Source: Actinoplanes sp. N902-109 (lineage in GTDB: Bacteria; Actinomycetota; Actinomycetes; Mycobacteriales; Micromonosporaceae). Taken from it: a stretch of 64,000 bases of DNA. The position numbers and the translations under genes were made by a program. The stretch lies in assembly GCF_000389965.1 (NCBI RefSeq), contig NC_021191.1, positions 683,501 to 747,500 of the forward strand, given 5' to 3'. Below the pieces are notes generated by a model, which did no database searches, was not told the origin of the DNA, and saw only the letters and a list, made by a program, of their open reading frames with translations. How positions within the stretch are numbered: the stretch's first letter is position 1; each line of letters starts with the position of its first letter. This document shows positions 57,903 through 64,000 of this stretch, piece after piece.

Positions 57903-58955
57903 GTGGGCTTCAAGAGGATGCTGGGTGCCTTCGGCGTGGGCGGGCCAAGCGTCGACACCGTTCTGACCGACTCGAACACGCGGCCCGGCGCGCCGCTGAC
58001 CGGCCACGTCAACCTGGTGGGCGGCAGCCACGACGCCGAGATCGAGCACATCACGCTGGGTCTGGTCACCCGGATCGAGGTCGAGGGCGGCACCGGGGAG
58101 TTCGGGGCCACCGGCGAGTTCCACCGCGGCACGGTCAGCGGCCCGCTGCGCCTGGCCGCGGGGGAGCGGCTGTCTTTGCCGTTCCAGATCCCCATGCCGT
58201 GGGAGACGCCGATCACCGCCGTCTACGGCCAGCCGCTGCGCGGCATGACGATGGGTGTGCGCACCGAGGTGTCCGTCGCCCGGGCGGTGGACAAGGGCGA
58301 CCTCGACCCGATCATGGTGCACCCGCTGCCGGTGCAGGAGCGCATCCTCGAGGCCTTCGCCCGGCTCGGCTTCCAGTTCAAGCATGCCGACCTCGAGCAC
58401 GGTCAGATCATGGGTGTGCACCAGACGCTGCCGTTCTACCAGGAGATCGAGTACTACCCGCCGGCCCAGTACGCGCACGGCATCAACGAGGTCGAGCTCA
58501 CCTTCGTCACCAACCCGCACACGGTCGAGGTGGTGCTGGAGTTCGACAAGCGCGGCGGCATGTTCAGCGGCGGCCACGACTGCTACGGGCGCTACACCGT
58601 GCCGCACAGCGACGCCGACTCGGCCGACTGGGCCCAGGTCGTCGACGGCTGGGTGCGCGAGGCGCTGAGCCACCACCAGGCCATGCCCGGTTACGGCGCT
58701 CCCGGCTACGGAGCCCCCAGCTACGGCGCGCCCGGTTACGGAGCCCCCGGTTACGGCGCGCCCGGCTACGGGCAGCCGGTCTACGGTGGGCACGGCGGCG
58801 GCTACGGGCACGGCGGTGGCTACCACGGTCACTACCGGCACGGCGGCGGGCACGGTGTGGGCATGGGCGGTGTTGTCGCGGGTGTGGCCGGTGGCATCGC
58901 GGCCGGCTTCCTGGCCGACGAGGTGATGGAAGAGATCTTCGACGAGGACGAGTGA
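57903..58955 (+). CDS. Spo0M-like sporulation-control protein with GYGAP repeats
   Basis: A 350-residue protein. Residues 1-250 match the Spo0M arrestin-like fold (MLGAFGVGGPSVDTVL, GGSHDAEIEHITLGLVTR, LPFQIPMPWETPIT). Then come five-residue GYGAP/SYGAP repeats, a Gly/His/Tyr-rich stretch and a hydrophobic segment GVVAGVAGGIAAGFLADEVMEEI at the C-terminus. A GGGGAG ribosome site precedes the GTG. Spo0M proteins affect sporulation and morphology. The tail may mediate assembly. Confidence 0.88.
   Translation: MGFKRMLGAFGVGGPSVDTVLTDSNTRPGAPLTGHVNLVGGSHDAEIEHITLGLVTRIEVEGGTGEFGATGEFHRGTVSGPLRLAAGERLSLPFQIPMPWETPITAVYGQPLRGMTMGVRTEVSVARAVDKGDLDPIMVHPLPVQERILEAFARLGFQFKHADLEHGQIMGVHQTLPFYQEIEYYPPAQYAHGINEVELTFVTNPHTVEVVLEFDKRGGMFSGGHDCYGRYTVPHSDADSADWAQVVDGWVREALSHHQAMPGYGAPGYGAPSYGAPGYGAPGYGAPGYGQPVYGGHGGGYGHGGGYHGHYRHGGGHGVGMGGVVAGVAGGIAAGFLADEVMEEIFDEDE
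58686..58785 (+). repeat. Tandem GYGAP codon repeats in the Spo0M gene
   Basis: Fifteen-base units close to ggctacggcgcgccc repeat about six times in frame, giving GYGAP. Small base changes between units keep the amino acids the same, so selection for the protein repeat is likely. Confidence 0.7.
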
Positions 58956-58969
58956 GCCGGCTCGGCTGA

Positions 58970-59017
58970 GTCCCTCCCGGACGCGCCCCACCGGCGGCCA
59001 TCGGGTCAGGGAGGGAC
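58970..59017 (+). terminator. Inverted repeat after the Spo0M gene
   Basis: GTCCCTCCC (58970-58978) pairs with GGGAGGGAC (59009-59017), a nine-pair stem with a 30-base loop that contains smaller GC repeats. Confidence 0.5.
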
Positions 59018-59086
59018 GGGGCGGTGCCGGTCAGCGGCGCGCGGCTGCAGCCCGGGCGACGGGTGTTTCGTAGCGGGGGCGGGGGG

Positions 59087-59092
59087 TAGCGT
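59087..59092 (+). promoter_or_regulatory. -10 box of the NDH-2 gene (leaderless)
   Basis: TAGCGT is followed by seven bases and the ATG at 59100. No ribosome site was seen. Confidence 0.5.
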
Positions 59093-59099
59093 CGAGCCC

Positions 59100-60425
59100 A
59101 TGCCTCGTCCTCGGATCGTCATCGTCGGTGCCGGGTTCGCCGGTTTCGAAGCCGCTCGCACGCTCAGCCGGCTGTCGCGGGGCGCGGCCGACATCGTGCT
59201 CGTCAACCCCACCGACTACTTCCTGTACCTGCCGTTGCTGCCCGAGGTGGCGGCCGGCATCCTCGAACCGCGCCGGATCTCCGTGTCCATCACCGGTGAG
59301 CTGCCCGCGGTCCGGCTGATCCTGGGCGAGGTCGACGGCTTCGACTTCGACGCGCGCACGGTCTCCTATGTCGACCCCGACGGCGGCAAGGGCAGCATCG
59401 GCTACCACCGGCTGGTGATCGCGGCCGGCAGCGTCAACAAGCTGCTGCCCGTACCCGGCGTCACCGAGTACGCGCACGGTTTCCGCGGCATCCCCGAGGC
59501 GCTGTTCCTGCGCGACCACATCGTCCGCCAGATCGAGATGGCCGACATCACCGACGACCCGGCCGAGCGCGAGTCCCGGTCCACCTTCGTGGTGGTCGGC
59601 GCCGGTTACACGGGCACGGAGCTCGCCGCACAAGGCGTCCTGTTCACCGAGCAGCTGACCCGGCACCGGCCGGCGCTCAAGGGCCGCCCCCGCTGGCTGC
59701 TGCTGGACACCGCCGACCGGGTGCTGCCCTCGCTGGACGAGCGGCTGGCCAAGGCCTCCGACGAGGTGCTGCGCGAGCGCGGCATCGAGGTGCTGCTCAA
59801 GACGTCGGTCAAGGAGGCCACCTCCGACGGTGTGCACCTGAGCAACGGCGACTTCGTCCCGACCCGCTCGCTGATCTGGTGCGTGGGCGTACGGCCCGAT
59901 CCGCTGGTCGCCGACATCGGGCTGGAGGTCGACCACGGCCGGGTCGTGGTGGACGAGTTCCTCAACGTTCCCGGTCTGCCCGACGTCTACGCGGTGGGCG
60001 ACGCGGCTGCGGTGCCCGACCTGACCCGGCCCGGCGAGATCACCGGGATGACCGCCCAGCACGCGACGCGGCAGGGCAAGACCGTGGCCCACAACATCGC
60101 TGCCTCGTACGGGAAGGGGCGCCGGCGGCCGTACAAGCACCACGATCTGGGTTTCGTGGTCGACCTCGGCGGCCTGGACTCGGCGGCCAACCCGGTGGGG
60201 GTGCCGCTGCGGGGCTTCCCGGCCAAGGTCGTCACGCGCGGTTACCACCTGCTCTCGATGCCGGGCAACCGGGTCCGGGTGGCGGCCGACTGGCTGCTCG
60301 ACGCCGTTCTGCCACGTCAGGGGGTGCAGCTGGGACTGGTGTCGGCCACTGCCGTGCCGTTGGACAGCGCCTTGCCGCAGGGACTGCCGGACACCGGTGC
60401 CACGGAGGGTAAACAGCCTTCCTGA
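59100..60425 (+). CDS. ndh: Type II NADH dehydrogenase
   Basis: A 441-residue flavoprotein. IVIVGAGFAGFEAAR (4-18) binds FAD and FVVVGAGYTGTELA (about 162-175) binds NADH; VYAVGDAAAVP is the C-terminal FAD motif. The last 60 residues contain the amphipathic part that attaches NDH-2 to the membrane. It should pass electrons from NADH to menaquinone without pumping protons. The ATG is set by the leaderless promoter. Confidence 0.9.
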   Translation: MPRPRIVIVGAGFAGFEAARTLSRLSRGAADIVLVNPTDYFLYLPLLPEVAAGILEPRRISVSITGELPAVRLILGEVDGFDFDARTVSYVDPDGGKGSIGYHRLVIAAGSVNKLLPVPGVTEYAHGFRGIPEALFLRDHIVRQIEMADITDDPAERESRSTFVVVGAGYTGTELAAQGVLFTEQLTRHRPALKGRPRWLLLDTADRVLPSLDERLAKASDEVLRERGIEVLLKTSVKEATSDGVHLSNGDFVPTRSLIWCVGVRPDPLVADIGLEVDHGRVVVDEFLNVPGLPDVYAVGDAAAVPDLTRPGEITGMTAQHATRQGKTVAHNIAASYGKGRRRPYKHHDLGFVVDLGGLDSAANPVGVPLRGFPAKVVTRGYHLLSMPGNRVRVAADWLLDAVLPRQGVQLGLVSATAVPLDSALPQGLPDTGATEGKQPS

Positions 60426-60484
60426 TACTGCGACGCCCATCTCACTTTGGTCGTTCAACCCGCCCGAACGGATCACGCGCTCAG

Positions 60485-60490
60485 TAGGCT
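60485..60490 (+). promoter_or_regulatory. -10 box of an MFS gene (leaderless)
   Basis: TAGGCT is followed by seven bases and the ATG at 60498. It supports this start over the in-frame GTG near 60447. Confidence 0.5.
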
Positions 60491-60497
60491 GGCGATC

Positions 60498-61997
60498 ATG
60501 TCCGCAGCCCCGCAGGCGCACGAGGGCACCCAGCCGCAGCTCCATCCGCGCCGCTGGGCCGCTCTCGGCGTGATCGCCATCTCGCAGCTCATGGTCGTGC
60601 TCGACGCCACCATCGTCAACATCGCGCTGCCCAGCGCCCGCAACGACCTCGGCATCAGCCAGTCCGACCAGCAGTGGGTGGTCACCGCCTACACGCTGGC
60701 CTTCGGTGGCCTGCTGTTGCTCGGCGGCCGGATCGCCGACTACTGGGGGCGCAAGCGCACCTTCCTGGTCGGCGCGGTCGGTTTCGCCGCCGCCTCGGCG
60801 ATCGGTGGGCTGGCCACCACCGGCCCGATGCTGTTCGGCGCGCGGGCGCTGCAGGGCGCGTTCGGCGCGCTGCTCGCCCCGGCCTCGCTGGCCCTGCTCA
60901 CCGTGCTGTTCACCGACGCTCGCGAGCGGGCCAAGGCGTTCGCCGTCTACGGCGCCATCGCCGGTGGTGGGTCCGCGGTCGGCCTGCTGCTCGGTGGTGT
61001 GCTCACCGAGTATGCGAGCTGGCGCTGGTGCCTGCTGGTCAACATCCCGATCGCCCTGATCGCGCTGGCGCTGGCCATCCCGGTCGTGCCGGAGAGCAAG
61101 GCGCACGGCGACACCAGCTACGACATCCCCGGCGCGATCATCGTCACGCTGGGCCTGGCCTCGCTGGTCTACGGCTTCACCGAGGCGGCCAAGGAGGGCG
61201 AGGGCTGGGATTCCGGCACCACCTGGGGCTTCATCCTGGCCGGGGTGGCGCTGCTGGTCGTGTTCGTGGTGATCGAGCGGCGCACCAAGAACCCGTTGCT
61301 GCCGCTGCGCATCGTGCTCGACCGCAACCGCGGCGGCGCTTACATCACGTCGGTGCTGGTCGGTGCGGGTCTGTTCGGCGCGTTCCTGTTCCTCGCGCTC
61401 TACCTGCAGGGCGTGCTCGGCTACACGCCGCTGAAGACCGGTTTCGCGTCGCTGCCGGTGACGCTGGGCGTGCTGATCTCGGCGACGGTGGCGTCCAACC
61501 TGCTGCCCCGGATCGGCGCCAAGCCGATGATGATCGGCGGCCCGATCCTGGCCGCGGCCGGCATGATCATGCTGCGCTTCATCGATCTCGACACCTCGTT
61601 CTGGGCCCAGCTGTTCCCGGCCCAGATCCTGCTCGGGCTGGGGCTCGGCTTCACGTTCGTGCCGCTGTCCAGCATCGCGCTGGTCGGGGTGCCCGAGCAC
61701 GACGCGGGCGCGGCGAGCGCGGCGCTCAACGCGACCCAGCAGGTGGGTGGCTCGCTCGGCACGGCGCTGCTGAACACGATCGCGACCAGCGCCATCACGG
61801 CGTACGTGACCGCGCACCCGCCGACGAGCCCGCAGGACGGCCAGCGGGTCGGGCTGCTCGCGCAGGCGGACGGCTATTCGCACGCCTTCACCTGGTCCGC
61901 CGCGATGATCCTGCTCGCCGCCGTGGTCACCGCCGTGCTGGTCAAGGTGCGCAAGGAAGACCTACCGGCCGGCGAGGGCGTCGCTCACATGGGCTGA
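60498..61997 (+). CDS. DHA2-type MFS drug exporter
   Basis: A 499-residue exporter with 14 helices. LDATIVNIALPSA is the motif D1 and GGRIADYWGRKRTFLVG the loop 2-3 signature; GGGSAVGLLLGGVLTE is antiporter motif C, close to EmrB/QacA pumps. The start at 60498 fits the -10 box. No regulator gene is adjacent. Multidrug or metabolite efflux likely. Confidence 0.92.
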   Translation: MSAAPQAHEGTQPQLHPRRWAALGVIAISQLMVVLDATIVNIALPSARNDLGISQSDQQWVVTAYTLAFGGLLLLGGRIADYWGRKRTFLVGAVGFAAASAIGGLATTGPMLFGARALQGAFGALLAPASLALLTVLFTDARERAKAFAVYGAIAGGGSAVGLLLGGVLTEYASWRWCLLVNIPIALIALALAIPVVPESKAHGDTSYDIPGAIIVTLGLASLVYGFTEAAKEGEGWDSGTTWGFILAGVALLVVFVVIERRTKNPLLPLRIVLDRNRGGAYITSVLVGAGLFGAFLFLALYLQGVLGYTPLKTGFASLPVTLGVLISATVASNLLPRIGAKPMMIGGPILAAAGMIMLRFIDLDTSFWAQLFPAQILLGLGLGFTFVPLSSIALVGVPEHDAGAASAALNATQQVGGSLGTALLNTIATSAITAYVTAHPPTSPQDGQRVGLLAQADGYSHAFTWSAAMILLAAVVTAVLVKVRKEDLPAGEGVAHMG

Positions 61998-62081
61998 CGC
62001 CCGTCCCGGGTGTAACACAGGTCTCCCGCCGCCGGCTGTCGATCGACTCAGGTCAGCCGGGCCGGCGCCGATGGCGGCGAC

Positions 62082-63602
62082 GTGAAACTCCTACGTCGCT
62101 TGCCGCTCTGGCAGTGGTGGCTGCTCGCCGGCGCAGGCGTCGGCGCGGCTTACCTGGCCATGCCGTCGAACAGCCCGTGGAGCTGGGCCGTCTACAACCT
62201 TTTCGGCTTCGCCGCGGCAGTTGTGGTCGTGGTGGGTGTCCGGCGGAACAAGCCGCAGCGGGTGGGCCCCTGGTACTGCTTCGCGGCAGCGCTGCTGCTG
62301 TGGGCGCTGGGCGACGTGACGTACGAGGTCCAGTACTTCGCGCTCGACTGGGATTCCTTCCCGGCCCCGGCCGACGTGCCGTACCTGCTGGCCTACCCGG
62401 TGTTCGCGGCGGGCTGCTACCGGCTGATCCGGGGCCGGATCTCCGGCCGGGACCGGGCCGGGCTGCTCGACGCCGCCGTGGTGTCGACCGGGCTGAGCCT
62501 GCTGACCTGGTCGTTCCTGATGCGCCCCATCGCGGTCGACGACTCGATGGGGGTGCTGCAGCGGCTGGTGTCGCTGGCCTACCCGGCCGGGGATCTGCTC
62601 CTGCTGATCATGGTGGTGCGACTGTTCACCACGCCGGGCGCCCGGACGGCCAGTTACCGGTTGCTGGTGACGGCCATCGTCGCCCAGCTGGTCAGCGACA
62701 TCGGCTACGCGGTGATCAACATGTTCACCGTCTACACCGACGGCGTTCTCGACGCGGGCTGGATCCTCATGTACCTGCTGTGGGGTGCGGCAGCCCTGCA
62801 CCCGTCGATGCGTACGTTGTCCGAGACGGCACCGGACCGCGCCGAGCGGTTCTCGGCCGGCCGGCTGGTGCTGCTGGCCACGGCGTCGCTGCTGGCTCCC
62901 GCCGTGCTCGCCGTGCAGGGCTTCACCGATCCCGCCTCCATCGACTGGCCGGCCATCGTGATCGGCTCGGTGGTGCTGTTCCTGCTGGTCGTGCTTCGGA
63001 TGGGCGGGCTGGTGGCCCGGATCCAGGACCAGGCGGCCCAGCTGCGTGCGCTGGCCCACAACGACCCGCTGACCGGGCTGCCCAACCGCCGGGCGTGGGA
63101 TCTGGAACTGAGCCGCGAGATGGCCAAGGCCGTGCGCGGTCACGACGAGGTGGTGGTGGCGATGCTCGACCTCGACCACTTCAAGCGCTACAACGACACG
63201 CTCGGTCACCCGGCCGGCGACCGGCTGCTCAAGGAGGCCGCCGCGGCCTGGCGCGACCGGCTGCGTCCGGCCGACCTGCTGGCCCGGTACGGCGGTGAGG
63301 AATTCGTCGTGCTGCTCACCGAGGTGTCCATGGCGGAGGCTGTCGGGCTGCTCGAACGCATGCTCGCGGCCACCCCGCACGGGCAGACGTTCTCCGCCGG
63401 GGTGGCCCGCTGGGACGGCAGCGAGATCCCCGAGCAGCTGGTCGGCCGGGCCGACCGCGCGCTGTACCAGGCCAAGCACGACGGGCGGGGCAGGGTTGCC
63501 GCTGCCGACCCGGTCGAGCCGGTGCTACCCCGGCGCGTCGGGCAGGTCGTCGAGGAAGTCGCCGGTCGGCGCGAAGAACAACGAGCCCGTCACCGCCGTT
63601 GA
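62082..63602 (+). CDS. Membrane GGDEF diguanylate cyclase
   Basis: A 506-residue protein with about nine helices in residues 10-310, then a GGDEF domain (about 325-480) with GGEEF (404-408), an active variant. No inhibitory RxxD is obvious five residues before the motif. The C-terminal 20 residues are charged. The GTG at 62082 gives the natural N-terminus. Its last 78 bases overlap the convergent peroxidase gene. Third cyclic-di-GMP protein of the window. Confidence 0.88.
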   Translation: MKLLRRLPLWQWWLLAGAGVGAAYLAMPSNSPWSWAVYNLFGFAAAVVVVVGVRRNKPQRVGPWYCFAAALLLWALGDVTYEVQYFALDWDSFPAPADVPYLLAYPVFAAGCYRLIRGRISGRDRAGLLDAAVVSTGLSLLTWSFLMRPIAVDDSMGVLQRLVSLAYPAGDLLLLIMVVRLFTTPGARTASYRLLVTAIVAQLVSDIGYAVINMFTVYTDGVLDAGWILMYLLWGAAALHPSMRTLSETAPDRAERFSAGRLVLLATASLLAPAVLAVQGFTDPASIDWPAIVIGSVVLFLLVVLRMGGLVARIQDQAAQLRALAHNDPLTGLPNRRAWDLELSREMAKAVRGHDEVVVAMLDLDHFKRYNDTLGHPAGDRLLKEAAAAWRDRLRPADLLARYGGEEFVVLLTEVSMAEAVGLLERMLAATPHGQTFSAGVARWDGSEIPEQLVGRADRALYQAKHDGRGRVAAADPVEPVLPRRVGQVVEEVAGRREEQRARHRR

Positions 63603-64000
63603 GAAGTCGAGGATGCGGTCGTACGTGCCGTACGGGTCACCCAGGAACATCCGCCGCAGCATGAGTTCCGGGACGTCCGGGGTGGCGGCGTACGCGATGT
63701 AGTAGGTGCCGAACTCGCCCTTGCCGATGCTGCCGAACGGCATGTTGTCGCGCAGGATCTTGAGCTCGTTGCCCTCGTGGTCCTCGACCACGTTGAGGTG
63801 CACGTGCGAGTTGGCCGCCTTGTCGGCGATCTCCAGGTTGTCGAGCTTGGTGCGGCCGATCACCGCCTCCTGCTGCTCCACGGACAGCGTGTTCCAGGCC
63901 GCCATGTCATGCAGGTACTTCTGCACCATGACATAGCTGCCCCCGGCGAAGTCCGGGTCCTCGTCGCCCACCAGCACCGCGCGCTCGGCGGTCGCCCCGG
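63525..64000 (-). CDS. DyP-type peroxidase (5' part outside the window)
   Basis: The frame enters from the right edge; about 158 C-terminal residues are visible. LMLRRMFLGDPYGTYDRILDF and TGSLFFAPTGDFLDDLPD are the C-terminal signature of dye-decolorizing heme peroxidases, and NSHVHLNVVEDHEGNELKIL carries a probable heme-region histidine. Typical members have 300-450 residues, so more than half is missing. The start, signal (Tat) and GXXDG motif are not visible. Confidence 0.85.
   Translation of the reverse strand, partial: GATAERAVLVGDEDPDFAGGSYVMVQKYLHDMAAWNTLSVEQQEAVIGRTKLDNLEIADKAANSHVHLNVVEDHEGNELKILRDNMPFGSIGKGEFGTYYIAYAATPDVPELMLRRMFLGDPYGTYDRILDFSTAVTGSLFFAPTGDFLDDLPDAPG

Noticed and set aside
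59031..61883. A 950-residue minus-strand open frame opposite NDH-2 and the MFS gene
   Set aside because: Antisense shadow with skewed composition; the plus-strand genes have full family motifs.
1..64000. CRISPR arrays, insertion sequences, tRNA and rRNA
   Set aside because: No spaced direct repeats, transposase motifs or tRNA/rRNA-like sequences were recognised; the only tandem repeats are in-frame coding repeats. A model-based scan was not possible.

Overview
The window is very GC-rich, gene-dense DNA from an actinomycete. GTG starts are common, genes overlap by 1-11 bases, and there is a lipobox substrate-binding protein with no local ABC ATPase. Typical actinobacterial families are present: DUF6082, CsbD, Spo0M, MMPL with a NarL-type two-component system, and a manganese riboswitch. 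The mix suggests Micromonosporaceae, and Actinoplanes or a relative is the best guess. That is an inference from gene content; there is no rRNA to confirm it. I found no tRNA, rRNA, CRISPR array, insertion sequence or phage gene, and no gene-free stretch longer than 300 bases.

Region 1 (1-11588) is a surface-glycan locus with two divergent arms. The minus arm is pseB, pseC, an unassigned glycan protein and a partial methyltransferase; PseB and PseC make the 4-amino-sugar precursor of pseudaminic-type nonulosonic acids. The plus arm is a tightly overlapping acyl-handling cassette (carrier protein, ketoreductase-type SDR, AMP-forming ligase, LuxE-like and LuxC-like proteins), followed by a polyprenyl-phosphate-type GT2 and a large membrane protein. 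Region 3 (20228-26344) supplies GT2, a PseH-like acetyltransferase, a PseI/NeuB synthase, an unassigned capsule-type protein and two coupled unknowns, one a beta-helix. PseG and PseF are not visible and may lie outside the window. Together these genes probably build and transfer an acylated nonulosonic-type glycan.

Region 2 (11616-20138) holds a CopC-like protein, a serine hydrolase, a histidine kinase/response regulator pair with an MMPL exporter (similar palindromes about 60 bases upstream of both transcription units), CsbD, and a GGDEF-EAL protein. Region 4 (26354-31879) has paired CrcB fluoride channels, a DUF3800 protein, a secreted glycoside hydrolase with a lectin tail, and a GAF-GGDEF-EAL protein. 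Region 5 (31965-36964) is a polyol/sugar ABC uptake and oxidation operon behind a DeoR regulator.

Region 6 (37159-48995) contains small actinobacterial proteins, three regulator/MFS exporter pairs with recognisable operators, a secreted peptidase, and a yybP-ykoY riboswitch ahead of a GDT1-type manganese exporter. Region 7 (49089-54777) includes a TPR protein, a flippase-like membrane protein and a complete mannitol-type PTS (IIC, IIB, IIA, HPr, EI) with a TTGACA promoter. Region 8 (54806-64000) has a tautomerase, an SDR with divergent TetR, a CorC/HlyC protein, Spo0M, NDH-2, an MFS exporter, a GGDEF protein and a partial DyP peroxidase.

A recurring feature is a TANNNT-like -10 box ending 6-8 bases before the start codon of monocistronic or operon-leading genes. 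This points to leaderless transcripts and was used to choose several starts. All assignments come from reading the sequence; no database search was run.
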